NCBI GenBank assembly: GCA_965223305.1
Contig: CBDCWT010000013.1
Span: 186,001 to 250,000, forward strand
Source: CBDCWT01 sp965223305
GTDB taxonomy: Bacteria > Planctomycetota > Planctomycetia > Pirellulales > Pirellulaceae
Reading direction: 5' to 3'
Length of the DNA stretch: 64,000 nucleotides
Shown piece by piece: positions 42,449 through 50,966 of this stretch. How positions within the stretch are numbered: position 1 is the first letter of the stretch; each line of letters starts with the position of its first letter. The notes beneath the pieces were generated by a model that saw only the letters and a list, made by a program, of their open reading frames with translations, was not told where the DNA came from and made no database searches. Position numbers and translations under genes: made by a program.

Positions 42449-44719
42449 ATGCTACCGACCTATGCGAGAGTAGCGATCGGCCTCTGTTTGATCAGCGCTG
42501 CGGGCTCGGTTGCCCAAGGTGACGTTCGGCTGCCATCGATCTTCTCGAATCATATGGTGCTTCAGCGACAGCAGCAGATTCCAGTCTGGGGCTGGGCCGA
42601 GGCTGGCGAAGAGGTGACCGTCGTCCTGGGAGAAGAGCGGCGCACGGTGATTGCCCACGACGATGGACGCTGGAGAGTCACACTGGATCCGCGGCCGGCC
42701 GGTGGTCCCTACCAATTGGTGGCGGAGGGCAAGAACTCGATCACCTGTGACGATGTCTTAGTCGGCGACGTATGGATCTGTTCCGGCCAGTCCAACATGG
42801 AATGGCCGCTGAAGGACTCCTTGAATGGCGCCCTGGAGGTACTCACGGCGCGGCACCCGCGCATACGGCTCATAACGGTGCCACACGTTGGCTCTCAGGA
42901 ACCTCGAGATGACTTCGAGGGCCAATGGCAGCCTTGCACACCGGAAACTGCCGAAGAGTTCTCCGCGGTCGGATACTTCTTCGGGCGCAACGTTCACCTA
43001 GCGGCAAACGTACCGGTGGGCCTGATTGATGTCTCGTGGGGTGGATCAACCTGTGAAGCATGGGTCAGCCGCCACCGGCTCGAACAGGAATCGCAATACG
43101 AGCAGCTGCTTGCCTATTGGGACCGAAAGGCGGAGACCTACGATCACTCGGCTGCTCTCGCTATTTATGAGGCGCGTCTCAAGCAGTGGGAAGAGAGTGC
43201 ACTACAGGAAGGCACTTATCGTGCCCGCAGTAGCGAGCCACCTTTCGCGAAACCGTCGAATCCGCTGGAGGGCCAGCATCGTCCGGCGAATCTCTACAAC
43301 GGAATGCTTCGACCCATACTCGGTTACGCCATGCGGGGAGTCATTTGGTATCAGGGTGAATCAAATGCTGAACGTGCCTACCAGTACCGACACTTGTTTC
43401 CCATGATGATTCAGGATTGGCGCGACGAGTGGGGAAGAGGGCAGTTTCCCTTCTATTGGGTTCAACTGGCAAACTACAAGGAACGGTCCGCAGAACCAGC
43501 GGAGAGCGCATGGGCCGAACTGCGTGAAGCCCAGTCGATGACCCGACGACGACTGCCAAACACGGGTGAGGCGGTGACGATCGATGTCGGCGAGGCCGAT
43601 GATATCCACCCTCGCAACAAGCAAGAAGTGGGCCGACGCCTCGCACGCTGGGCGCTCGCTCGCGAGTATGGATTCGATGTCTCTTACGACGGACCTCGCT
43701 ATACGAGTATGGAGAAGGACGGCAACAAGATTCGACTGCGGTTCGCCATCGGTCGAAACTCCGCGGACCGACTCGAGCGAGGCACCGTCACGGGCTTCCA
43801 GGTTGCCGGCGCTGATCGCAAGTTCGTTTGGGCCCAAGCACGGGTCATCCCGAGTAACCGTGATGGCCGTGTTGAGGTCTGGAGCGTCGAAGTTGAGGAT
43901 CCTGTCGCGGTCCGTTACGCCTGGGGCGACAACCCTGCATGCAACCTGCGCAACGCAGCGAAACTGCCTGCCCCACCATTCCGAACAGACGATTGGCCAG
44001 GTATCACGGTCAACACGCTCGCGCCCCCGCCCGACGAAGAAGTGAAATTCACCTTCGATCCGTCCGGCACATGGAAATGGGAAGATGACTTTCTTGGCAA
44101 CAAGATCGCCTCCACGCTGCGGTTGAATTGGAGCGACAACTTGCTGACGGGAACCCACCAAGCCACTTTGGGCGATCCTGAGTTGGACAAACCGACAACG
44201 CTGGCGGGTGGCGAGGTTGACGGCGACAAGCTCACCTTCGCCGTCCGGCGGATTCTCAACTCCAGCGAACTCACGGTCGTCTATACCGGCCGCCTGCAGG
44301 GCGATATGGTCGAGGGGACGGCCGAAGTGCGCTACGCCGGTGACGTCACACCGTTTGACTGGAGTGCTCGGCGCGTCGTTGAGCAGACCGACCTCCTGGG
44401 GCGTTGGAAGCTAAAGTACGAGGGTCGCAGCGGAGTCGCCGAGTCGACGTTCACGTTGAAAGAGACCGATGGCGCGCTGCAAGGCACGTACGAGAGCTCT
44501 TTCGCCGGAGAGACACCTATCAGTGAGATCAAGCTGAGGGAGAACGAACTAACTTTCGCCGTCGCCATCGAGTTTGACGGCAGGAAGTTCACGACCAGGA
44601 TCAAGGCGGAACCACGCGGCGACAAAATCAGCGGAGTCATGGTGACCGAATTCGGTAGCCGCACCTTTGAAAGGCGATTCGTGGGATCACGCGTGGCCGA
44701 AGGTGACGACGAAGGCTGA
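42449..44719 (+). CDS. Sialate O-acetylesterase with C-terminal lipocalin-like repeats
   Basis: A 756-residue exported protein starting two bases after the DUF1552 stop. The esterase part (~25-510) has the SASA/SGNH-like motifs: nucleophile GQSNMEWP (S115), VIWYQGESNAERAYQYR, and Asp385/His387 in EADDIHPRNKQEVGRRLA. The N-terminal beta-domain includes FSNHMVLQRQQQIPVWGWA. Residues ~530-756 are two lipocalin-like beta modules (SGTWKWEDDFLGNKI and LLGRWKLKYEGRSGVAESTF), an extension not part of the usual family. It removes acetyl groups from sialic acids or other sugars, fitting a polysaccharide-degradation operon. Confidence 0.9.
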   Translation: MLPTYARVAIGLCLISAAGSVAQGDVRLPSIFSNHMVLQRQQQIPVWGWAEAGEEVTVVLGEERRTVIAHDDGRWRVTLDPRPAGGPYQLVAEGKNSITCDDVLVGDVWICSGQSNMEWPLKDSLNGALEVLTARHPRIRLITVPHVGSQEPRDDFEGQWQPCTPETAEEFSAVGYFFGRNVHLAANVPVGLIDVSWGGSTCEAWVSRHRLEQESQYEQLLAYWDRKAETYDHSAALAIYEARLKQWEESALQEGTYRARSSEPPFAKPSNPLEGQHRPANLYNGMLRPILGYAMRGVIWYQGESNAERAYQYRHLFPMMIQDWRDEWGRGQFPFYWVQLANYKERSAEPAESAWAELREAQSMTRRRLPNTGEAVTIDVGEADDIHPRNKQEVGRRLARWALAREYGFDVSYDGPRYTSMEKDGNKIRLRFAIGRNSADRLERGTVTGFQVAGADRKFVWAQARVIPSNRDGRVEVWSVEVEDPVAVRYAWGDNPACNLRNAAKLPAPPFRTDDWPGITVNTLAPPPDEEVKFTFDPSGTWKWEDDFLGNKIASTLRLNWSDNLLTGTHQATLGDPELDKPTTLAGGEVDGDKLTFAVRRILNSSELTVVYTGRLQGDMVEGTAEVRYAGDVTPFDWSARRVVEQTDLLGRWKLKYEGRSGVAESTFTLKETDGALQGTYESSFAGETPISEIKLRENELTFAVAIEFDGRKFTTRIKAEPRGDKISGVMVTEFGSRTFERRFVGSRVAEGDDEG

Positions 44720-44739
44720 TTGGAGTTTGCTGCGGGGGT

Positions 44740-44945
44740 TGGCATGCTGGATACGCAGTGGCCCATTTGAACATGGCCCGCAAGCGGTTGACCTGCTTGT
44801 TGATATGGCTGCGTGACCAATCCAGCTCGTCGATCATCCTCCCCTTCGATATGCTGGTCACTCGCCACGGCGTGCGGCTCGAGGATGTGCAAACACTCGT
44901 CGGTCACGCCGATCCCCGCACCACACGCGATATGACCGCACAGTC
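44740..44945. pseudogene. Tyrosine-recombinase (phage-type integrase) fragments in opposite orientation
   Basis: The minus strand (~44745-44830) encodes WSRSHINKQVNRLRAMFKWA, the core-binding helix of planctomycete integrases. The plus strand (~44850-44930) encodes RHGVRLEDVQTLVGHADPRTT, the end of the catalytic domain with the conserved GH. The two pieces are head-to-head and lack the Arg/Tyr catalytic core between them. This is debris of an integrase gene with an internal inversion or deletion. Confidence 0.75.
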
Positions 44946-45009
44946 CGCAAGGTTACATGGAATATTGTCGAGCGGATTTCGTTTTAGTGCCATATCAGGG
45001 GTCAGGAGC

Positions 45010-45115
45010 GGGAAAGTCGCGAAAACGCGTCGGCCGATGAATCTGACGCGTCTTAGGATTTGCCCGATCTGCATCGGTCGTTTTGGCGTCGTTTTGGCCG
45101 ATGCAGATTCGGCAG
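45010..45115. repeat. Paired palindromes, family R3 with CTGCATCGG stem
   Basis: GCGTCGGCCGATGAATCTGACGCGTC is followed by CTGCATCGG...CCGATGCAG with 20 bases between the arms. The same pair of motifs appears at about 50398-50475 with slightly different spacing. The region 44946-45275 contains no gene. Confidence 0.65.
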
Positions 45116-45275
45116 TTTCGTATCCACTTCGACACGCTTCGACGCACGGGTGTCCTTCCTCGCCGACACCGAGGCGGCTCATCGACGGTCGGCAACTCGT
45201 TTAATCGAGTCTGGGAGAGAGCACATCGGCGTAGCCGCCAAAGCGGCCTCCGTCGTCTTGACCATCGGAACCGAC

Positions 45276-46904
45276 TCAAAGCACGACAACGCCGTCGGCT
45301 GTCTTTCGCAAGATGACCGGTCTGCCTGACCTGGGGTCGAGAGGCACGGTGGTAAGGTAATCAGGAACAAGCTGGTCGAGCGTATTAGGTGCCTCACCAT
45401 GTTCCTTCCGGTAAGCCGCCACCGCCAACTCGGCCAGCAGCAACGACATGTTCTTCGTCCGGCGTTCGTAAGCCGTTTTCGAAACGCTCATGACCCGGGC
45501 AGTGGAGTCGTAGCCGGTGAACTTGCTTGTGACGCTGAGCACGCGATGCATCCAGCCGTACGTCCGGTCCGTGAAGGCGAATTCCCGTGCCGCCGCCAAG
45601 TCGAAGCCTTCGCGTGCGGCACGGACCCGTTCCAAGTCCTTGACCAGCTTCCGCAATTCGTCAGGGGTCAGGTTGGCGTGAATCTTCCACAACCGAGACG
45701 TGCCGACACGCTCCATGGCAGTGCCAGTCAGCATATGGTAGGCCATGCCACCGCGGGAAATGGTGTTTCCCATCTGAACCATGGCCAGGCTGTAATTAGC
45801 AGCATCGCCGAACTTTCCGTTGGCTATGGCCGCCTGACTTTCGGCATCGAAGATGCGACAAACACTGCGAAAGTACCGCGTGTCGTCGTCGACAACCTGC
45901 ATGTATTGGTGGGTCGTGTGCCGATGAAGGTCCAGCGGCACGTGTCCCGGTGTGTGCAAGATGGGCAATAGGTCGTCGTAGTGTCGTTCCAACTCGCGGA
46001 CGGTCGCCGGTGATGGACCCCGCCGCATCGAGAATAGGTCCAACTCGGAGGGATTCAGGCGAACGACTTCGTGCACATGATGCATTATCTCGACGTAGTT
46101 GTTCGCGGCCGGATAGTGGTCAGTGGGAATTGGCGGGCTTGGCAGCATCTGGAGATAGAGAGCGCTCATCGGAATGAACACAACTACCGCGACCACGAGC
46201 AGGCGGATTCGACCTGCGTTCGCCAAGCGGCGCTGTTCCGACAGGGCCATCTTAGCCGACATCAGGATCACGAATATGACCGCGGACATGACAACGTATG
46301 CCGCGCTGCAGAGGCCCAGCACGTGGTATGTGCCGGGAAACATATCCGGAAACATACTAGTGAGTTGCAAGTCCAGCGATGCGCCGAACACCCATGCCGC
46401 AAGAGCTCCGATGCCGCCGGACAAAAGCAAAATGGCCACCAGCGGTAACAACCGCCACCAACGAGACAGCAGCACCGCTAACAAACAGAGTTGCGAAATC
46501 ACCGCGGCGCACGCGACTAGGACGGCATTTTCCCATCGCGGCGGCGCGCCATCGTGCCACAGGCTGGCCACCGCCGCAGAAAGTCCGCCCGCCAGCACCA
46601 AAAACAAAAAGACCTGCTGCAGGCTGAAGCGAACGCCAGGCTCGACCCTTTCTCCCCGCGGTTGGTCCCCCAATCGCCGCCCAAGCCAGCGACTGCACAC
46701 GGCGGTCAGAGGCAGGGCGAACGCATGCCAGACAACCGGTTCCAGCGCCCGGATGGGCAACATGGCCGCCAACACAAGGCAAACCGTGAGGGCCCGAACA
46801 AACCAAGAGCGCCGGCTGACCCCGGCCCAAATGGCGACCAACTGAAGAATGGCCATCACCACGGCAACGACGATGGTCGGAAGAAGATAGGCGGCCGGAT
46901 TCAC
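45276..46904 (-). CDS. Polytopic membrane protein with secretion-like C-terminal motif; last codons lost to an in-frame stop
   Basis: 542 residues, start ATG 46904. The N-terminal ~260 residues have about eight hydrophobic helices. The remainder is soluble (NNYVEIMHHVHEVVRLNPSE, ..., AYERRTKNMSLLLAELAVAA). The end (AYRKEHGEAPNTLDQLVPDY, LTTVPLDPRSGRPVILRKTA) matches a motif common to planctomycete proteins and pseudopilin-like domains, which normally continues LYSVGxDGxDDGG. Here an in-frame TGA (45276-45278) follows VVVL. After it the same frame reads VGSDGQDDGGR, so about 20 codons of the usual tail lie beyond the stop. It may be a slightly shortened protein or a nonsense mutation. Confidence 0.8.
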   Translation of the reverse strand: MNPAAYLLPTIVVAVVMAILQLVAIWAGVSRRSWFVRALTVCLVLAAMLPIRALEPVVWHAFALPLTAVCSRWLGRRLGDQPRGERVEPGVRFSLQQVFLFLVLAGGLSAAVASLWHDGAPPRWENAVLVACAAVISQLCLLAVLLSRWWRLLPLVAILLLSGGIGALAAWVFGASLDLQLTSMFPDMFPGTYHVLGLCSAAYVVMSAVIFVILMSAKMALSEQRRLANAGRIRLLVVAVVVFIPMSALYLQMLPSPPIPTDHYPAANNYVEIMHHVHEVVRLNPSELDLFSMRRGPSPATVRELERHYDDLLPILHTPGHVPLDLHRHTTHQYMQVVDDDTRYFRSVCRIFDAESQAAIANGKFGDAANYSLAMVQMGNTISRGGMAYHMLTGTAMERVGTSRLWKIHANLTPDELRKLVKDLERVRAAREGFDLAAAREFAFTDRTYGWMHRVLSVTSKFTGYDSTARVMSVSKTAYERRTKNMSLLLAELAVAAYRKEHGEAPNTLDQLVPDYLTTVPLDPRSGRPVILRKTADGVVVL

Positions 46905-47094
46905 ACCGCTATTCTACGTACTCAGCCAATGAAGCGGGAGAGGCGGGGCTCCATCGCTCGCAAATGACTCCTCCGAAAGTAGCGGTGCCAACTCACAAGG
47001 AGAACCTGCCTAGCGAATCGTGTTCCGAAATGTCGCAAGTCGCGTCGGCCAGATAGGCCGATTCACTTAACGAATTTGGCTTGCTGCCTTCGGA

Positions 47095-47165
47095 GTGAAA
47101 CTTCGACGCGTCGTCGGCCGATGAAGCCGATGCGTTTGGTCACGGTCGGAGGGCGACGCCAGAGC
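47095..47165. repeat. Short dispersed palindrome, family R3 (intact form of the IS256 target)
   Basis: TGAAACTTCGACGCGTCGTC, CGATGAAGCCGATGCGTTTG, then GTCACGGTCGGAGGGCGACGCC. This is the undisturbed version of the repeat split by the IS256 element at 14707-16181. It lies in a ~450-base spacer (46905-47352) that has no gene but does contain repeat R4. Confidence 0.65.
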
Positions 47166-47243
47166 AGTGGACGCTCCCCCGATGGCGGGGAATTCAACTG
47201 TCCCAAAAACCGCACAAGCCATGAGTTTCTGGCATTTTGATTT

Positions 47244-47320
47244 TGGAATGGCAAAATGGGACTCGAGAGCCGGGTGTTTCGGCCATAATCAGTTTGTCCG
47301 CCGTAATGCGGCGACAACGA
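47244..47320. repeat. ~77-bp upstream repeat, family R4, copy 2
   Basis: Matches 13696-13772 from TGGCAAAATGGGACTCG through CATAATC to CGCCGTAATGCGGCG. It lies 33 bases before the DUF1579-like lipoprotein gene and could supply its promoter. Confidence 0.7.
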
Positions 47321-47352
47321 AGGTGTTGTGGAATCTAGGAGGGGCAGACTCG

Positions 47353-47940
47353 ATGTTGTGCGAATCGATACTGGAACGTCAGGATTCTGTGACTCGCCTA
47401 ATTGCGTTACTTGCTTGCCTTTGTTGTTGCACTAGTTGCGCACAAGAGCCTGCACCCGACCAGCAGGCGGCGTCACTAGAGGTCCTGGCGCCTACCGCCG
47501 GCGTTTCTGTTCAGAAACTCACAAACGAGAAGACTTCACTCGTGCCCGAACGAATGGTTGGTGAGCGAAAGGTGACTCGTCGATGGATACTAAATCGCAA
47601 GTTTATCGAGGAAAAGGCGACCACTACCTTCAAAGGGTTCCCAAGAGGTGAATCGCTTGCGATTTACAGTTTCGACGAGCACAACGGAGTATTCCGGTGG
47701 TGGGTATATGACACATTTGGGGTTGCCTCGGAGTTCGTCGGCTCCTGGAACGCGAAAGATCGTTCGATCGAATGGAAGATGGCCGAGCCGCGGTCCGACG
47801 GCTATGTTCACACTGCCAAGGAGCATATGCGTGCAGATGGAACAATAGAATGGGAGTCGAAGGGGACGCAGGGTGATGGCACGCTTGCTGTCTACCAAAA
47901 GGGTCGAACAACATCACCACCCACGAACGAAAGCCCGTGA
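47353..47940 (+). CDS. DUF1579-like lipoprotein
   Basis: 195 residues from ATG 47353. Signal peptide and lipobox-like stretch (TRLIALLACLCCCTSC) predict a lipoprotein. The mature domain reads VTRRWILNRKFIEEKATTTF, LAIYSFDEHNGVFRWWVYDT, FVGSWNAKDRSIEWKMAEP, the pattern of DUF1579/lipocalin-like proteins (a 'DNRFxxxxYxGxxxGGxxxxGYDxxxxxYxxxWxDxxGT' style). Function unknown. An upstream start at 47167 would run through repeat R4 and was rejected. Confidence 0.75.
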   Translation: MLCESILERQDSVTRLIALLACLCCCTSCAQEPAPDQQAASLEVLAPTAGVSVQKLTNEKTSLVPERMVGERKVTRRWILNRKFIEEKATTTFKGFPRGESLAIYSFDEHNGVFRWWVYDTFGVASEFVGSWNAKDRSIEWKMAEPRSDGYVHTAKEHMRADGTIEWESKGTQGDGTLAVYQKGRTTSPPTNESP

Positions 47941-48096
47941 ACAAAGCCGTGAATCGGAGCACTCACTCGCAGGTCAACTGACATCAGAGTCTTACAAAAC
48001 CACGGTATATCGGGACAATGCCCGACGGCCGGTGCCGTGCCGAACTACCCTCCCAAACGACGGCACGCTGTTAGATAGCAACCAGCTGGCTACAAG

Positions 48097-48732
48097 ATGA
48101 AAACCGCTTTTCGCACCATCGGCTGCGTTTCTCTTGCACTTGCGATTGGATGTTCGACGTCCGACGAACAAGCGACAAGCGATGAAGTGGATATCAACAT
48201 GCTCAATCTTTACAAATTCTCCGGCGACACGGTTCAGTACTGGGAAGCGTGGGAAAACGGCGGAGTTGTGACCGTCCATTGGGGACAACTTGGTGAGCGG
48301 GGCACAACCGGAGAGGTTGCACTCAAGGAAAGGCAGTCGACGAGTCAGGCAATCACGGAACTCTCGCAGCAGCCAAGACGCGACGGATTCCGAGAGCTTA
48401 CCGACGACGAAATGGTGACCTTCGTCATTCAGTACCGCCTCGACAACTGGGGGTCCACCGAAGACCTTCAGCAACGTCACGCCGTTGAAAACTTGATGAA
48501 TGAAACTCTTGGGTGGACGGGGAACGGTCATTGTGACGGGGGTGACATCGGCAGCAGTTCGATAAACATCTGGTGCTTTGTCGTTGCCCCCAACTTGGCC
48601 GCTCAAGCTGCCATCGCCGATTTGAGAAAGAATGAATTGCTGGACGGAGTCATCATGGCCTATCGCCGCGGGGAGGACGATTTCACAGTTGTCTATCCCG
48701 CCGACTTCACCGGGCAGTTTTCGGAAGGCTAG
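48097..48732 (+). CDS. WGR-like lipoprotein
   Basis: 211 residues with a lipobox (VSLALAIGCSTSDE). The N-terminal half (YKFSGDTVQYWEAWENGGVV, then HWGQLGERGTTGEVAL) looks like a WGR fold, which occurs in DNA-repair and poly(ADP-ribose)-related proteins. In a lipoprotein its role is unclear. The C-terminal half (NGHCDGGDIGSSSINIWCFV) is unassigned. A decayed copy of the middle of this gene lies at 10858-11029. It is the only protein gene between 47941 and 49011. Confidence 0.65.
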   Translation: MKTAFRTIGCVSLALAIGCSTSDEQATSDEVDINMLNLYKFSGDTVQYWEAWENGGVVTVHWGQLGERGTTGEVALKERQSTSQAITELSQQPRRDGFRELTDDEMVTFVIQYRLDNWGSTEDLQQRHAVENLMNETLGWTGNGHCDGGDIGSSSINIWCFVVAPNLAAQAAIADLRKNELLDGVIMAYRRGEDDFTVVYPADFTGQFSEG

Positions 48733-48781
48733 TCGTCTCAAGAATGGACCAATTGTGGGACTTCAGCTGCACTTGGCTACG

Positions 48782-48845
48782 ACGCGTCGGTGAAACGCCG
48801 AACGCACCGTCGGACGATGAAGCCGAAGCGTTTTCCGGCTGGCGA
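48782..48845. repeat. Short dispersed palindrome, family R3
   Basis: GACGCGTCGGTGAAACGCCG, then GTCGGACGATGAAGCCGAAG, then CGTTTTC. It shares the CGATGAAGCCG core with the other R3 copies. Confidence 0.6.
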
Positions 48846-49011
48846 AGCGGTTCACTACCATTGTCGACTGGCAATTCGGCCACGGCGAAGCATACCTGGC
48901 GAGGAGGTGAACGAGGAACCGTACACTTCGTTTCCGCTGAGGAAGGTTTGCGAGACTTGGACTAGCGTGTAAAGTGGTGGACACAGGGGATGTCGGTTTG
49001 AGAGGAGCACC

Positions 49012-50256
49012 ATGCGCTCACCTATCCCAATGTCTTTCTTCATGAGAGCTAGTGCTGTCGTCTGCGTCGCACTGGCACCATCTCTAAATGCCGCAGAACG
49101 TATCTCGCTTGCCATAGATGGGGAGGTGGTTCGTGGCGGCGTGAGCTTCGACTTCTCTGCGGACGGCGACCTCATCGCGGTCAGTCGCGTTGGAAGCGTC
49201 TCGATTCTGGATAGCCGGAACGGTGACCTGGTTAGGCGTATCGAACTTGGCACCATGGTCGATCAGATTGCGTTTTCCCGGGAGGGCGCAAGAATCGCAG
49301 TCAGGTCAAAGGATAGTGGCCGGATCTCCGTCTGGTCCTGCAAGACTTGGGAGAGCCAGCTGCTGAAATCACCGATATTGAACGAAGCCAGGGATGTAAT
49401 CAGCCTGGCTTTCTCACCGAGCGGTGACAAGCTGGTGGCAACAAGCGTCGGACATCGAACGAAACACGCTGTTCACGTTTGGGACACCGTGACAGGAAAC
49501 GAGACCGCTGTCGTCGCCAAGAACCACAACCTGCAGCTCGCCGGCTTCTCACCTGATGGACGGTGGCTGGCCGCGTCCGGAACCTACGGCACGGGGAGGG
49601 GTGGGAAAGGCGCCCTGTTTCTGTGGAACGTCGAGAAATTCGGTAAGGCGGTTGAGTTAAGCGGCGCTGGCGTCAACGGGAATTTTGCTTTTTCGCCGGA
49701 TGGCAGAATGCTCGCCGTTCACACGTCATATCCAACCGAGAAACAGCAGAGAGAGCTGTCGACCCAGCACAGCCCAGGTGAAGTGGCGTTGTGGGATTTG
49801 GAGTCCATGCGTCGGCGTGCGGTACTGCCCGGGTTTTGGGGTAGCGTAGTGATGTCGTTTTCTGTTGACAGTCGTTTGTTGGTGGCATCTGCGGTTAGGC
49901 CGACTGGCTCTTGGGCGAGGACACCAGGAGAACTTGTCCAAGTCTGGGATCTATTGTCCGGTCAACGAACGGTGATCGAGCGAGATTCACATGCATCGAA
50001 CGTCATGTTCTCTCCGCGAGGTGACTATTTGCTGACATCCTTCGCTACGCCGACTTCTGGATTTCGCTTGCGAGACACGACTGGAAGGATCGTCGAGACG
50101 ATTACTCAGGGGAAGCCACAGGACGTGATCGGGCGAATGGTCTTTTCACCATCTGGGAACATGCTAGCCGTCTCAATTGCTCAAAGCTTGTCGGATGAAG
50201 ACCGATTCTGTCTTTGGAATCTAGCCCCGAATTCCTCCCAATCGGACGGACAGTAG
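49012..50256 (+). CDS. Secreted WD40-repeat protein
   Basis: 414 residues with a signal peptide (~1-28, MRASAVVCVALAPSLNA). Seven WD40-type blades are visible (SVSILDSRNGDLVRRIELGT, ISVWSCKTWESQLL, VHVWDTVTGNETAVVAKNH, LFLWNVEKFGKAVEL, VALWDLESMRRRAVL, VQVWDLLSGQRTV, FCLWNLAPNSS), which would close one propeller. No enzyme domain is present. Likely a periplasmic scaffold or binding protein. It is not in an obvious operon. Confidence 0.82.
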   Translation: MRSPIPMSFFMRASAVVCVALAPSLNAAERISLAIDGEVVRGGVSFDFSADGDLIAVSRVGSVSILDSRNGDLVRRIELGTMVDQIAFSREGARIAVRSKDSGRISVWSCKTWESQLLKSPILNEARDVISLAFSPSGDKLVATSVGHRTKHAVHVWDTVTGNETAVVAKNHNLQLAGFSPDGRWLAASGTYGTGRGGKGALFLWNVEKFGKAVELSGAGVNGNFAFSPDGRMLAVHTSYPTEKQQRELSTQHSPGEVALWDLESMRRRAVLPGFWGSVVMSFSVDSRLLVASAVRPTGSWARTPGELVQVWDLLSGQRTVIERDSHASNVMFSPRGDYLLTSFATPTSGFRLRDTTGRIVETITQGKPQDVIGRMVFSPSGNMLAVSIAQSLSDEDRFCLWNLAPNSSQSDGQ

Positions 50257-50587
50257 GAACCTTGCGTTGCGCACGTTGCCTTGAAGAAAACTGGTTCTGG
50301 AGCCCCAGCGTCGCCCGCAATGCTTCGAATTGACTGCTTTGTTGCGACCCGAAGAGCCAGCCGGGAACTGGCATCGGTGACACGCCGACTTTGCGTAGGA
50401 CGATGAATCCGATGCGTCTTGGCGATTTGAGAACTCTGCATCGGGCCATTCTGACCGATGCGGATTCGGGAGTCCCGTTTCTCCGAGAAGTGTGTCACAC
50501 CGATCGCAAGTAGCGAGTTGCTCTAACCTCAGAGGTCTTGACGACCCTGCGTCGTTTTCGAATAGGAGTGGTCGCCTGGGAGCATTA
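50257..50587. other. Spacer with an R3-type palindrome pair, no gene
   Basis: GATGAATCCGATGCGTCTTG and the CTGCATCGGGCCATTCTGAC / CCGATGCGG pair (~50398-50475) belong to the dispersed R3 group. A MITE starts at 50588. Confidence 0.5.
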
Positions 50588-50762
50588 GCCCGGATTATTC
50601 ATGAAGATCGTCGCGAGAGGTTGTAAGTACGTTCGTGGCAAGGAAGGCGAGCAGTTCTCCCGCAGGCGTATTGAAGCAATACGTCGAGGCAGAATTGTGA
50701 GGCATGACGAAGCCACGGATGGACTTACGACCTCGCAGCAGATCGCTCATGAATAATTCGGG
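50588..50762. mobile_element. 175-bp MITE, family M1, copy 4
   Basis: Nearly identical to the other copies. TA precedes it (50586-50587), it begins GCCCGGATTATTCATGA and ends TCATGAATAATTCGGG, followed by TA (one terminal C is lost). It truncates the gene on the minus strand at 50763. Confidence 0.88.
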
Positions 50763-50915
50763 TAACGTACTCTCGACCCTGGTGTGTTCTTGGTATCGCG
50801 CCCATACGCCCTCCGCGGGCAGCTGGAAAATCAGTCCGTCCGATCTTGAGACACGTGGCAAAATCGAAAGCGTAATCAGAACTAGAGTGAGTCTTGTCGC
50901 TTGCTTGTGAATCAT
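50763..50915 (-). pseudogene. Exported-protein gene truncated by a MITE after 51 codons
   Basis: ATG 50915 gives MIHKQATRLTLVLITLSILP followed by DGLIFQLPAEGVWARYQEHT, the start of a planctomycete family (signal peptide, then DGLxFQLPxDGxWVRY). Reading then runs directly into the MITE at 50762 and stays open through most of it, making a chimeric 106-codon frame. The original 3' part of the gene is not seen beyond the MITE. Confidence 0.75.
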
Positions 50916-50966
50916 CTAGATGGCCTCTGAGTAAAGTGAACGCAAAGGCCATAGTCGAGTCGAGCG

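Noticed and set aside
43361..44161. Minus-strand frame of 266 codons within the acetylesterase gene
   Set aside because: Antisense shadow, no motif.
44946..45275. Basic minus-strand open frame (94 codons) in the spacer
   Set aside because: It is made of the dispersed R3 repeats; its text recurs in the frame at 50181-50498, which is also repeat-derived.
46174..46845. Plus-strand frame of 223 codons inside the 45276-46904 gene
   Set aside because: Very Arg/Thr/Ala-rich shadow of a membrane-protein gene on the other strand.
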